Part shown: positions 8,096 to 16,437 of the stretch, one piece after another
Layout of the letters: each line of letters opens with the position of its first letter
Position numbering within the stretch: position 1 is the first letter of the stretch
Source of the DNA: SHAN690 sp040221375
GTDB taxonomy: Bacteria; Bacteroidota; Bacteroidia; Flavobacteriales_G; Salibacteraceae
Assembly (NCBI GenBank): GCA_040221375.1
Contig: JAVKEP010000065.1
Location: 1-54,146 of the forward strand
Direction: 5' to 3'
Length of the DNA: 54,146 nucleotides
Program-made: the position numbers and the translations under genes
Notes under the pieces: generated by a model
The model's input: the letters and a program-made list of their open reading frames with translations, nothing else
What the model was told of the DNA's origin: nothing
Database searches by the model: none

Positions 8096-9063
8096 ATGGA
8101 ATGTATGCCGTTGAGGATATCGAACAGCGCATTCGGATCCATCTCGGTGACCAATTGCATTCTGGTTTCCTTGAAATGGGGAATTCCTTTAAAATAGTTG
8201 GCGTAGTGCCTGCGCATTTCAAGCACACCTAAGGTCTCTCCCTTCCATTTAATCGAACGCTCTAAATGCTCTTTTGCAACCGCGGCCCGTTGTTCCAAGC
8301 TAGGCCCATCCAAGTGTTCGCCGGTTTTCATAAAGTGCTTAATTTCATTGAAAACCCACGGATAACCGATGGCCGCTCTTCCAATCATCACGCCATCCAC
8401 TCCGAATCGATTGCGCATTTCGATTGCTTTCTCGGGAGTATTGACATCCCCATTTCCGAAGATCGGTATCTGGATACGGGGATTGTTTTTCACTTCACCG
8501 ATGAGGCTCCAATCGGCTTCTCCTTTATACATCTGAACTCGGGTGCGCCCGTGGATTGATAGGGCTTTGATGCCTACATCCTGCAGTCGTTCGGCAACTT
8601 CAACAATGTGCTTCGAGCTTTCGTCCCACCCCAGTCGTGTCTTAACAGTAACAGGAAGGCTTGTGCTTTCTACTATTGCTTTCGTCAGACGAATCATCTT
8701 CGGTATGTCCCTGAGAATGCCCGCACCCGCGTCTTTGCATACAACTTTTTTTACGGGACAGCCAAAATTGATATCGAGGATGTCGGGATTGGTTTGCTCG
8801 ACGATGCGTGCTGACTCTCGCATTGGCTCTTCTTCTCCTCCAAATATCTGTATGCCAATGGGTCGTTCATCTTCGTAGATATCCAGTTTTTGAACGCTCT
8901 TGGCGGCATCTCTGATCAATCCTTCTGAGCTGATGAATTCAGTGTACATCACATCCGCACCATGCCGCTTGCACAAGGCACGAAACGGGGGGTCGCTCAC
9001 GTCCTCCATGGGCGCGAGCAGCAAGGGGAATTCACCCACTTCTATGTCACCTATCTTCACCAT
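8074..9063 (-). CDS. dusB: tRNA-dihydrouridine synthase DusB
   Basis: An FMN-dependent TIM-barrel enzyme that reduces uridine in tRNA. It shows the family opening LLLAPMEDVSDPPFRALC, the catalytic-Cys motif NFGCPVKKVVCKDAGAGIL, the FMN and tRNA site HGRTRVQMYKG, and GNGDV followed by GVMIGRAAIGYPW. The ATG at 9063 (MVKIGDIEVGEFPL) is preferred. The longer frame to 9102 adds 13 residues not expected in the family and would overlap the divergent CPBP gene. On the minus strand TAAATTTG lies 12-19 bases upstream of this ATG as a possible -7 element. Confidence 0.93.
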   Translation of the reverse strand: MVKIGDIEVGEFPLLLAPMEDVSDPPFRALCKRHGADVMYTEFISSEGLIRDAAKSVQKLDIYEDERPIGIQIFGGEEEPMRESARIVEQTNPDILDINFGCPVKKVVCKDAGAGILRDIPKMIRLTKAIVESTSLPVTVKTRLGWDESSKHIVEVAERLQDVGIKALSIHGRTRVQMYKGEADWSLIGEVKNNPRIQIPIFGNGDVNTPEKAIEMRNRFGVDGVMIGRAAIGYPWVFNEIKHFMKTGEHLDGPSLEQRAAVAKEHLERSIKWKGETLGVLEMRRHYANYFKGIPHFKETRMQLVTEMDPNALFDILNGIHSIYEEITT

Positions 9064-9100
9064 TTTTGAAAGCGCAAATTTACAATCAAATTCTCTGCAC

Positions 9101-10015
9101 ATGCGTCAAGCACTCAAGTCGGCCCCTCCAATGGCTCAATTGGCTTTTCTTATCCTAACGGGGTTCGTGGCGATGAGTGCGTTAGCGGGGCTTTACACCG
9201 TAGTACTTGCACTTGGTGGAATCGATGTTCGTTTTTTGGGAAACCTCTCTTTGGTCGTGGATCCTTTCGGCATCGAAGCGCGCAGTCTGAAAGTCTTACA
9301 AGTAGCCCAAGCCCTTGGCCTTTTTGTCGTCCCCTACGTTCTGTATCGATGGTTGTTGGACCAGCCAACGTATTCATTGCGGTTAAAAGCATCCAATTGG
9401 CCAATGTTCTTGGTATTTGGAATCACCATGGTCGCTTCTTTGCCCATGATCAATTTTTTGGCTGAGTGGAACATGGGGTTAACACTGCCTGAGGCATTGA
9501 GTTCAGTTCAAAGCTGGATAGAGGCCCGAGAGAAAGATGTAGAACGGCTGCTCGAGGTTTTTTTGGTCATGGAGACGCCGTGGCACCTCATAATGAATCT
9601 GGTATTGATTGCGTTTATTCCCGCTGTTTCGGAAGAGTTGATGTTCAGAGGGACGCTACAGCCACTCGTCTTTCGGATGGTGAGGAATGAGCACGTCGCC
9701 ATTTGGTTGACAGCTTTTCTGTTTTCCTTTTTTCACATGCAATTTTTAGGCTTCTTTCCACGCATGCTCCTAGGGGCAGTATTTGGATACGCTGCCCACT
9801 GGTCCGGGTCGCTCTTTTTAACCAAGGTGGGGCATTTGATCAACAACGGAGTAGCGGTTCTAATCGCTTATTTTATCGGAATAGAAGCCTTGAACCCAGA
9901 CGTAGAAACATTGGGGGCCAACGAAGGGCAATGGATGGTGGCTTTGCTTAGCTGCTTGGTATTGCTTGTTGGGATGTATGCGGTGAAAAGGCGTTCCACT
10001 CATATAAGCCAATAA
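9101..10015 (+). CDS. CPBP family intramembrane glutamic endopeptidase
   Basis: A 304-residue polytopic membrane protein of the CAAX protease/bacteriocin-processing (CPBP) family. It has the EExxxR motif in SEELMFRGTLQPL, followed by the FSFFHMQFLGFFPRMLLGAVFGY segment, which carries the second motif FxxxH, and a final GHLINNG with the third-motif histidine and asparagine. About eight hydrophobic segments are visible. The ATG at 9101 is chosen: the frame is open further upstream, but only across the divergent dusB gene. The substrate is unknown. It is divergent from dusB with a 37-base gap. Confidence 0.88.
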   Translation: MRQALKSAPPMAQLAFLILTGFVAMSALAGLYTVVLALGGIDVRFLGNLSLVVDPFGIEARSLKVLQVAQALGLFVVPYVLYRWLLDQPTYSLRLKASNWPMFLVFGITMVASLPMINFLAEWNMGLTLPEALSSVQSWIEAREKDVERLLEVFLVMETPWHLIMNLVLIAFIPAVSEELMFRGTLQPLVFRMVRNEHVAIWLTAFLFSFFHMQFLGFFPRMLLGAVFGYAAHWSGSLFLTKVGHLINNGVAVLIAYFIGIEALNPDVETLGANEGQWMVALLSCLVLLVGMYAVKRRSTHISQ

Positions 10016-10040
10016 AAAAGGCCTCCCAAACGAGAGGCCT
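10014..10040 (-). terminator. Rho-independent terminator of the ExbB-ExbD operon
   Basis: On the minus strand the hairpin AGGCCTC / GAGGCCT with an 8-base loop is followed by a T-run. It lies just downstream of the last ExbD gene. On the plus strand there is no T-run after the stem, so it acts mainly for the minus-strand operon. Confidence 0.8.
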
Positions 10041-10067
10041 CAAATCCAGATGTTACTGTGAAGCGGA

Positions 10068-10529
10068 TCAATCCAAACGCTCGCGTGTGGAATAATTGAT
10101 CTTCAGGGCTTGCACCTTTCTCAATTCTTGTTTTACATCGGTTACCACGCCCATCTTGGTATCCTGATCTACCTTCAACGATACCGTAATCTTTCCTTGG
10201 ACCTGCTCAGGTCGTTCAGAGCGCCTTGCGATGATGTAGTCTTTGATGTCCTCAACGGTGGCGAAATCATCGTCGAGTTGAATCTTTGGCACGGTACCAT
10301 ATAGGTCCGTATTAAAAGGCTCACCAATGTAGATGTAGTCCACCAAGGCTTTGTCCTCGAGTTTGTCAATTTCCGTCGCCTCTGGTTGCTCAAGCTTGAT
10401 CTTCAGGTCAACCTCACGCATTACGGTGGTGACCATGAAGAAGAATAAGAGCATGAACACGATGTCTGGCAATGAAGCCGTGCTTACCGCTGGTGTTCCT
10501 TTGCTGTCGTCTTTTTTAAACTTTGACAT
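10068..10529 (-). CDS. exbD: ExbD/TolR family biopolymer transport protein (second copy)
   Basis: A 153-residue inner-membrane component of a proton-driven energy-transducing complex. A short cytoplasmic N-terminus is followed by one membrane helix (VSTASLPDIVFMLLFFFMVTTVM), which carries the conserved channel aspartate in LPDIVFMLLFF. The rest is a periplasmic domain that includes a Bacteroidota-style insertion. The start overlaps the stop of the upstream ExbD paralogue by one base. This is the last gene of the four-gene operon and is followed by a terminator. Confidence 0.92.
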   Translation of the reverse strand: MSKFKKDDSKGTPAVSTASLPDIVFMLLFFFMVTTVMREVDLKIKLEQPEATEIDKLEDKALVDYIYIGEPFNTDLYGTVPKIQLDDDFATVEDIKDYIIARRSERPEQVQGKITVSLKVDQDTKMGVVTDVKQELRKVQALKINYSTRERLD

Positions 10530-11143
10530 TATCCTCCTACGTCTTTAGGTTCTGCTTCTGAGATTCTCTGTGGATACACATCTCGGATGGCATCCATCAT
10601 TGCCTTGTACTTTTCGCCGCCATCTGCCGACTTCGCCATCTCTTCAATCTTTTGGTACGACATTCCAAATTCGCGGGATGCCAACTCATTTCTGAGCTCA
10701 GTATACGCCGCTGCCAATTCATTCTGAACTTGGATGTAGAGATTGTAAGATGTACCGTTATCGTTCTGTAGCGAGATCACCTGCTTTGAAACTTGCATCG
10801 TTCCGAGAAGGGGAATGTCCTGTGTTTTGAATTCAGGCAGGTTCTCCTTCCGCTGAGGGTTGGCAATGAACTCCTTGGCCGCGGCCCTAAGTTCGTCAAT
10901 CCGAAGCAGTTCGCCTTCAACCAACAGTTGGTCGTTTGCATTGGCAAGGACTACGAATACATTCCTGTCCTTAATGGGGGGCGGATCCGGTTGGTTTTCT
11001 TGCAGGGGTGGAGGCAGCTTACGCGCCAAGCCCCAACTTGTATCCATGGTAGTGGTCACAAGGAAGAAGACCAGCAACAAGAAGGCGATGTCTGCCATCG
11101 ACCCAGCGTTGATCTCTTGAAGTTCTCTTTTCTTCCTAGCCAT
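10529..11143 (-). CDS. exbD: ExbD/TolR family biopolymer transport protein (first copy)
   Basis: A 204-residue ExbD paralogue with the membrane helix INAGSMADIAFLLLVFFLVTTTMD, including the channel aspartate in MADIAFLLL. Its periplasmic region is longer than that of the downstream copy and contains an ~80-residue helical extension (QNELAAAYTELRNELASREFGMSYQKIEEMAK). Paired dissimilar ExbD proteins are common in Bacteroidota and are thought to power TonB or gliding/secretion machinery. Six bases separate it from the upstream small membrane protein. Confidence 0.92.
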   Translation of the reverse strand: MARKKRELQEINAGSMADIAFLLLVFFLVTTTMDTSWGLARKLPPPLQENQPDPPPIKDRNVFVVLANANDQLLVEGELLRIDELRAAAKEFIANPQRKENLPEFKTQDIPLLGTMQVSKQVISLQNDNGTSYNLYIQVQNELAAAYTELRNELASREFGMSYQKIEEMAKSADGGEKYKAMMDAIRDVYPQRISEAEPKDVGG

Positions 11144-11149
11144 AGTTGT

Positions 11150-11584
11150 TTACTTAAGCAGTCTTGAAACCGAGGAATACGCGACCGAAAGCACTGCAAG
11201 AACGAAAAGGATGTAAAAAGCATACAATCCCATGCCGCTCAATTTTGAAGATGTTTCGGTAATGTCCGATGCGTAGTACGGCTCAATGGTTCCATCTGCC
11301 AACACATAGCTGATGATCACTACCGCTGCCAAACTTCCGATACCTATGAGTGCTCCTTTGATTTGCGCAGGGTTCGTAATCACTTGCATCACGGCTCCAC
11401 CAACTGCTGCAATTACAGCCACAATCAATAGGATGTAGCTCAATCCAATGAAGCTGCCTACTGCACCACAGTCTGTACATTCGCTTTGCTCAGGCGTGAG
11501 CCCGGAAGACATGGTCAGCACCATCAGAATGACCCCGATGGCAACGACTGCGAACATTGAAATCGTATTGATTCTTTCAAACAT
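11150..11584 (-). CDS. Small four-helix membrane protein of the ExbBD operon, unknown function
   Basis: A 144-residue hydrophobic protein with about four membrane helices (roughly 8-27, 45-68, 75-96, 120-142). A short loop between helices 1 and 2 contains CTDC, a possible disulfide or metal pair. No known enzymatic motif is seen. It sits between exbB (8-base gap) and exbD (6-base gap), so it is probably an accessory subunit of the proton-channel complex (inference from position). Confidence 0.75.
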   Translation of the reverse strand: MFERINTISMFAVVAIGVILMVLTMSSGLTPEQSECTDCGAVGSFIGLSYILLIVAVIAAVGGAVMQVITNPAQIKGALIGIGSLAAVVIISYVLADGTIEPYYASDITETSSKLSGMGLYAFYILFVLAVLSVAYSSVSRLLK

Positions 11585-11592
11585 AGTCTGAA

Positions 11593-12435
11593 TTATTTAG
11601 TCATGTTGTGCTTGATCAGCAGGTCTACCAGCGAGATCGAAGCGTTCTCCATTTCGTTGACGATTCCGTCCACCTTGGCAACAATGTAGTTGTAAAAAAT
11701 TTGAAGAACCATCGCCACCAACAGACCCGATACGGTCGTGATCAAAGCCACACCAATACCGCCTGCCACGATGCCAGGAGAAATGTTATTTGCTGCTGCG
11801 ATCGCGTCAAACGCCGAGATCATACCGATTACTGTTCCGAAGAATCCAAGCATTGGTGCCAAGGCGATGAACAATGAAATCCACGAGAGGCCTTTTTCTA
11901 GCAATCCCATCTGGACGCTGCCGTATGAAACGACCGACTTCTCCACCATTTCAATGCCGTGATCAGCGCGGTCAAGCCCTTGATAGAAGATGCTTGCAAC
12001 AGGTCCACGTGTATTGCGACAAACCTCTTTGGCGGCTTCGATGCCTCCGCTTTGTAGCGCGTTGTCTACATCATCCAACAGCTTTTGATTGTTGGTCGTA
12101 GCCATATTGAGGTAAAGGATGCGCTCAATCGAAAGTGCGAGTCCGAGAATCAAACAAATCAATACAAAGGACATGAACTCGGGACCGCCTTCGATGAATT
12201 TTTGCTTGATGACTTGGTGCAAGCTTTTGTCCGGCGCAGGAGCTGCCTCTTCCACTTCCATTTCCATGGGAGCTGCTTCTTCCTCAACAGGTGCGGCCTC
12301 CGTTGCTGCAGAGTCTACTTCTTCCGTCATTGAAGAGTCGCTTGCTCCAGCGGGACCATCCTGAGCAAATGATACTGTTAGGCCTGAAAAGATCAGCGCC
12401 ACAGTCATCGCGAGAGATAAAAAGGTACGTTTCAT
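11593..12435 (-). CDS. exbB: MotA/TolQ/ExbB family proton channel protein
   Basis: A 280-residue ExbB-type channel. An N-terminal signal peptide (MKRTFLSLAMTVALIFSGLTVSFAQ) is followed by a ~50-residue acidic Ala/Pro/Glu-rich stretch (EEVDSAATEAAPVEEEAAPMEMEVEEAAPAP) and then three membrane helices of the MotA_ExbB domain. The conserved LGFFGTVIGMISAFDAI and GIGVALITTVSGLLVAM segments are present. The ATG at 12435 is chosen because it begins a clean signal peptide; the longer frame to 12528 adds a basic, non-conserved leader. It is the first gene of the exbB-membrane protein-exbD-exbD operon. Confidence 0.93.
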   Translation of the reverse strand: MKRTFLSLAMTVALIFSGLTVSFAQDGPAGASDSSMTEEVDSAATEAAPVEEEAAPMEMEVEEAAPAPDKSLHQVIKQKFIEGGPEFMSFVLICLILGLALSIERILYLNMATTNNQKLLDDVDNALQSGGIEAAKEVCRNTRGPVASIFYQGLDRADHGIEMVEKSVVSYGSVQMGLLEKGLSWISLFIALAPMLGFFGTVIGMISAFDAIAAANNISPGIVAGGIGVALITTVSGLLVAMVLQIFYNYIVAKVDGIVNEMENASISLVDLLIKHNMTK

Positions 12436-12495
12436 ATTCACTAATTTGGATTTGGATTTGCTTTTTCTCTGTTTGTTCTTAAAATATTGTGGCCG

Positions 12496-12529
12496 TAAAC
12501 ATAGGATGTCAAACGCTTTTACAGTCAAA
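12496..12529 (-). promoter_or_regulatory. Probable promoter of the exbB operon
   Basis: On the minus strand TTTG (12529-12526) is followed after 22 bases by TATGTTTA (12503-12496), which matches TAnnTTTG at seven of eight positions. The predicted start site lies about 55 bases upstream of the exbB ATG. The spacing is slightly longer than the usual 19-21. Confidence 0.4.
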
Positions 12530-12826
12530 CATTCTATGATTTTTCAACCTGAATTAGTTCACGGAACCATTCACAAAAGTGGATGATTTAGTCCATACAC
12601 CGAATTCAAAGGGCTCAAATGTATAAAAAGAGAGGTTGAACCACCATTACTTCAATTAGAATTTGGTTCGTGCATCAAATCTACACCATTGAGGCGGTTA
12701 AGCCTTTCCATATCTTCATCCAATAGGTTCGGACAATTAGCTCAGGCCCTTTCCACTTGAAGCGCTTCTGCCGATTGCATTCCAAGCCAACGGCGTGCTT
12801 TAGATGTCACCGGAGACGAATTATGC
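12530..12826. other. Non-coding interval between the exbB operon and the HYC_CC_PP gene
   Basis: About 300 bases between divergent genes. No conserved ORF, RNA fold with a terminator tail, or repeat was recognised. The left end carries the exbB promoter and the right end the HYC_CC_PP promoter element. Confidence 0.5.
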
Positions 12827-12834
12827 TATTTTTG
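12827..12834 (+). promoter_or_regulatory. HYC_CC_PP gene -7 element (TATTTTTG)
   Basis: TATTTTTG matches TAnnTTTG and lies seven bases before the ATG at 12842. The expected start site therefore falls within the last few bases before the start codon, giving a transcript with almost no leader. No good -33 TTG was found at the standard spacing. Confidence 0.5.
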
Positions 12835-12841
12835 GATTTGA

Positions 12842-13267
12842 ATGCGCTTAATAACCGTCTTGTTTTCAAGTGTTGTGGCAATTGCTTTGATCCTTTCTTC
12901 TACCGGGGTAACGATCAATCAACACTGGTGTGGTGACACCCTTATTGGGGCATCCATTTGGGGCAAGGCTGAGCCTTGTTCGCATTTCAAGGCGGCCACG
13001 ATGTGCAAAATTCACCCGAACATGGTATTGCAGGGCGCTAGCAATTGCTGCGACGAAGAGAGCCAAACCATCAAAGGGTCGGACGTACACTACGTCGCTT
13101 CGGGTGTTTTAGATTTTGACGTTTCTACCACGACAACCCTCCTTTCGGGGCCTGTGCTCGTGACGAACTTGAACGATCCGATGATTCCGGTCGTAAACTT
13201 TCGCAATCATTCTCCCCCTCTCATAGGACCCAAACGCATCGTTTGGGTGCAGTCCTTCTTGATTTAG
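12842..13267 (+). CDS. HYC_CC_PP family exported protein
   Basis: A 141-residue exported protein with an N-terminal hydrophobic signal segment (MRLITVLFSSVVAIALILSSTGVTINQHWC). It carries the three hallmarks of a Bacteroidota-specific family named for its motifs: a histidine/cysteine pair near the start (HWC, 28-30), an adjacent cysteine pair (NCCDEE, 69-70) and a proline pair near the C-terminus (NHSPPL). Further Cys/His residues (CSHF, CKIH) suggest metal binding. Relatives often lie next to metal, especially copper, uptake genes. Here it precedes the MbnP/MbnH genes, which supports a copper-related role, though this is unproven. Confidence 0.8.
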   Translation: MRLITVLFSSVVAIALILSSTGVTINQHWCGDTLIGASIWGKAEPCSHFKAATMCKIHPNMVLQGASNCCDEESQTIKGSDVHYVASGVLDFDVSTTTTLLSGPVLVTNLNDPMIPVVNFRNHSPPLIGPKRIVWVQSFLI

Positions 13268-13357
13268 CTGCTTGTTCTCGTGCTATGACTCTGCGCATAG
13301 CGGACTCGGCCTACTTATGTCAAGATTTCAACTGAGACAAACCATTAATCCAATCCA

Positions 13358-15421
13358 ATGAAAAAAGTTTTATTCCTCGCCCTATGCACGGCGATATCTA
13401 CGTACAGCGTCGCTCAGTGCGGGGCCAACCAAGTAGAAGTGCAAATCGAAACCCAAACCGACATGTACGGCTACGAAGGCTATTGGGAACTACTTCCTGA
13501 AGACAGTCTATGCGGAGAAGGCACCCTCCTCTGGGGTGGAAATTCGGCAGTGGGCTGCACGGGTGCTGGGCAACAGAACCAAACCCCAGGTGGTTACGGA
13601 AATAATCAAGCGTACTTTTCGGATACCGTTTGCCTTACAGATGGAGCTGCTTATAAGTTACTCTATATAGATGATTGGGGCGATGGTGGCTACGAGTTTT
13701 ACGTTCATATCAACGGCTACCTAACCGAAAACTTCGGCGGCTCGGGAGCCGCGCATACGTTTGATTTCAATGCCGAAGAACCCCCTGCTTATGACCTTAC
13801 CATGCTGCATGCCCATGTCGCTCCATATCAACCCCAAGGCGATATTGAGATTGAGGCTGAGATATACAACGGTGGCGTTGCGCACATCACCAGTCTTGAA
13901 ATGCATTATTCAATCGACAACGGTGCCACGCAATCACAGGTGATTTCGGGTTTGTCTATTGATAACAATGAATCTGGACACATCAGTCACCCAACAGAGT
14001 GGACCCCCACGGCCGATGGCGAATACGACCTAAAAATCTGGTACACGAACCTGAACGGCACCAATCCTGATGAGAATCCTGCTGATGACGAAATAGAAAC
14101 GGTCGTCAACATTGGTCCAGCCATTCCCAATCAAATCGATAGCTACTTGATCAATCTTCCTTTGGTAGTAGAAGTGGCAAACAGCAGCGATCAGATCAAC
14201 ATTCCGACGGACCTCGACTTTCATCCTATTCTGACGAAAAATGAGTTGTGGGTGCTCAACAAAGACCAAGAAAGCACGGGCAGCAGTACAGTGACCATTA
14301 CTAATCCTGGGGAGTCTTCTCAGAGCACTTGGTGGCGCCGCGATGGAAATGCTTGGCATTTCATGTCACTTTCGACAGGAATTGCCTTTAGTGAAAACAC
14401 CAACTTCGCTACTTCTCCAGGGGTATTCGATGCAAACCACAATGGCGGAAGCCCATTTACCGGACCCGCTCTCTGGTCGAGTGATCCTGCGATTTACGCT
14501 CAGAATTCAGGGGGCAATGGCAGTCATTTAGATATGCTTCACGCCAGCCCAGAATGCCAAGGAATAGCGAGTGAATCGGGCAATGCTTTTTGGGTAGTTG
14601 ATGGTTACAATCGGGACATTGTCCGGTACGACTTCGTCGCCGATCATGGTCCTGGAAATTCTGACCACGACGACGGAGAAATCCTTCGATACCAAGAAGT
14701 ACTTATCAATCCTGACCCTGCAAATAATGTTCCTAGCCACATCGTGTACGACAAAGAAACCGATTGGGTGTATGTTGTAGACCAAGGTGCAGGTAGAGTG
14801 ATACGCATTGACGCAACCAGCGGAACCGTCGGTGGTACGCCCGCTTTTGGACCGTTCGAAACCCTTGCAGTCTACGCCAAAGTTCAAGGTTACGATTGGG
14901 AAGTAGTTGTGGATGAGGACCTGGACACTCCAACAGGAATAGAAATCATTGACGACAGATTGCTCGTCAGTGATTACGCCACAGGAGAAGTAATCATCTA
15001 CGATATTTCTTCTTTGCCCGCAACGGAGATGGCACGACTTCAAACCGGCGCAGAAGGAATCATGGGCATCAAACTAGGGCCGAAGGGAAAGATTTGGTAC
15101 GTAGATCACGATGCGGAGAGCGTAAACCGGATCGATTGGGTTCCCGACACAACCGTCGGCCTTGCTACGGCAATTCCTCCGAAATTCAATGTGAACATTT
15201 GGCCCAACCCTTCGAATGGAACGTTGAATTATCGACACGCGTCAACTTCTTCCATTTCCTTGCGAATAATTGATGTCATGGGCAAAGTAGTACATCAAGA
15301 AAATCATATTTCATCGGTGGTTGGGAGGCTGCGTGTTCATCTGGAACCTGGGCATTACCTGATTTCCATTCGCGATGACTACGATTCCCAAATCGTTCAT
15401 AAAAAAATCATTATTCAATAA
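13358..15421 (+). CDS. Secreted beta-propeller (NHL-type) protein with T9SS type A sorting domain
   Basis: A 687-residue secreted protein. The signal peptide is MKKVLFLALCTAISTYSVAQ. Residues ~20-145 form a domain with four cysteines and a DDWGDGGYEFYV motif seen in other Bacteroidota surface proteins. About 150-250 is a CARDB-like beta-sandwich. About 260-600 holds six-bladed-propeller/NHL-like segments (WVVDGYNRDIVRYDF, WVYVVDQGAGRVIRID, RLLVSDYATGEVIIYDI, KIWYVDHDAESVNRIDW). The last ~75 residues (NIWPNPSNGTLNYRHAS ... GHYLISIRDDYDSQIVHKKIIIQ) are the T9SS sorting domain. It precedes the MbnP gene by nine bases, so it is probably part of the same copper-related operon. Confidence 0.88.
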   Translation: MKKVLFLALCTAISTYSVAQCGANQVEVQIETQTDMYGYEGYWELLPEDSLCGEGTLLWGGNSAVGCTGAGQQNQTPGGYGNNQAYFSDTVCLTDGAAYKLLYIDDWGDGGYEFYVHINGYLTENFGGSGAAHTFDFNAEEPPAYDLTMLHAHVAPYQPQGDIEIEAEIYNGGVAHITSLEMHYSIDNGATQSQVISGLSIDNNESGHISHPTEWTPTADGEYDLKIWYTNLNGTNPDENPADDEIETVVNIGPAIPNQIDSYLINLPLVVEVANSSDQINIPTDLDFHPILTKNELWVLNKDQESTGSSTVTITNPGESSQSTWWRRDGNAWHFMSLSTGIAFSENTNFATSPGVFDANHNGGSPFTGPALWSSDPAIYAQNSGGNGSHLDMLHASPECQGIASESGNAFWVVDGYNRDIVRYDFVADHGPGNSDHDDGEILRYQEVLINPDPANNVPSHIVYDKETDWVYVVDQGAGRVIRIDATSGTVGGTPAFGPFETLAVYAKVQGYDWEVVVDEDLDTPTGIEIIDDRLLVSDYATGEVIIYDISSLPATEMARLQTGAEGIMGIKLGPKGKIWYVDHDAESVNRIDWVPDTTVGLATAIPPKFNVNIWPNPSNGTLNYRHASTSSISLRIIDVMGKVVHQENHISSVVGRLRVHLEPGHYLISIRDDYDSQIVHKKIIIQ

Positions 15422-15430
15422 CTCAATCCC

Positions 15431-16435
15431 ATGAAAAAAGTACTGTTTATAGCATTGTTTGCCAGCTTGGCGCTCAGCCATAGTGTCAGCGCCCAGAATA
15501 ACATCCTTCTGAAAATCAATCACGTGCTCGACGGGGAAGATTTTGCGTTCAATACCGCTTCCGAAACCCCTGATGGTCGCGTCTTCGATCTCGACCGAAT
15601 GGAATATTACATCTCTGAGATCTCTGTGACGCACGACGGTGGAATGGTGACGGCCTTTGAAGATCTCTGGATCCTTGTAGACGCATCCTATGCCACCAAT
15701 GAATTCCTTGGACAGGAAAGCATAGAAGTAGTTGAATCTGTTTCCTTTTCTATCGGTGTCGATCCTGATCATAACCATTTGGATCCTTCTTCTTGGCCCA
15801 GTGGGCATCCGCTGTATCATCAGAGCCCCTCCATGCATTGGGGGTGGACAGCTGGTTATCGGTTCGTGGCCATGGAAGGAATGGGCAGTGAAAATCTGAA
15901 TCAAGTATTTGAAATCCACGCTTTGGGAGACGAAAACTATTTTGAAAATTCGGTAGACTTGACTGCTGAAGCGGAGAATGGTAACATCACCATCGCGTTG
16001 TTTGCGGACTACGCTCAAGCGCTTAAGGGTGTAAACACGGACAACGGTCTGATCAGCCACGGCTCGACCGGCAGTTCGATTACCGTGCTCGAGAACTTTA
16101 GAGACCATGTGTTCGCGAGTGAATTACAAGTGGATTCTGACACCAATGACACAGTGCCCGAGATTCCAGCTGGCATTCATTCCTCGGAAAACAATCGGCT
16201 GTTCGCCGTTTACCCAAATCCAGCTGAAAATGGCACGATTCAAATTACTTCCCTGGAATCATCCACTGACGGCATGCTATCCTTGTACGACCTCGCTGGA
16301 AATTTGCTTTCCCAACAGGGTACAGCGTTGAACAAAGACGTTGAATGGAGCGGGGTTTGTCCTGGGGTATACTTAATCCGGTATACGAATCTCGGACTTC
16401 GAACACAACAAATACAAAAAGTCGTCGTGCATTAA
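15431..16435 (+). CDS. MbnP family copper-binding protein fused to a T9SS type A sorting domain
   Basis: A 334-residue protein with signal peptide (MKKVLFIALFASLALSHSVSAQ). The MbnP-like body has FDLDRMEYYISEISV (51-65), FSIGVDPDHNHLDPSSWPSGHP (106-127) and the conserved SMHWGWTAGYRFVAMEG (134-150). In characterised MbnP proteins a tryptophan is oxidised to kynurenine by the partner MbnH, creating a copper(I) site. Residues ~255-334 (FAVYPNPAENGTIQITS ... GVYLIRYTNLGLRTQQIQKVVVH) are a T9SS sorting domain, so this MbnP is predicted to leave the periplasm. The MbnH-like gene starts two bases after its stop. Confidence 0.9.
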   Translation: MKKVLFIALFASLALSHSVSAQNNILLKINHVLDGEDFAFNTASETPDGRVFDLDRMEYYISEISVTHDGGMVTAFEDLWILVDASYATNEFLGQESIEVVESVSFSIGVDPDHNHLDPSSWPSGHPLYHQSPSMHWGWTAGYRFVAMEGMGSENLNQVFEIHALGDENYFENSVDLTAEAENGNITIALFADYAQALKGVNTDNGLISHGSTGSSITVLENFRDHVFASELQVDSDTNDTVPEIPAGIHSSENNRLFAVYPNPAENGTIQITSLESSTDGMLSLYDLAGNLLSQQGTALNKDVEWSGVCPGVYLIRYTNLGLRTQQIQKVVVH

Positions 16436-16437
16436 GT

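Noticed and set aside
15311..16108. Long minus-strand open frame (265 codons) opposite the MbnP gene
   Set aside because: It is antisense to a clear MbnP/T9SS gene, has no recognised motif and no promoter; it is a codon-composition shadow.
16345..16437. Upstream start for the first MbnH-like gene
   Set aside because: The longer form lies inside the MbnP sorting-domain coding region and would bury a clean lipoprotein signal peptide.
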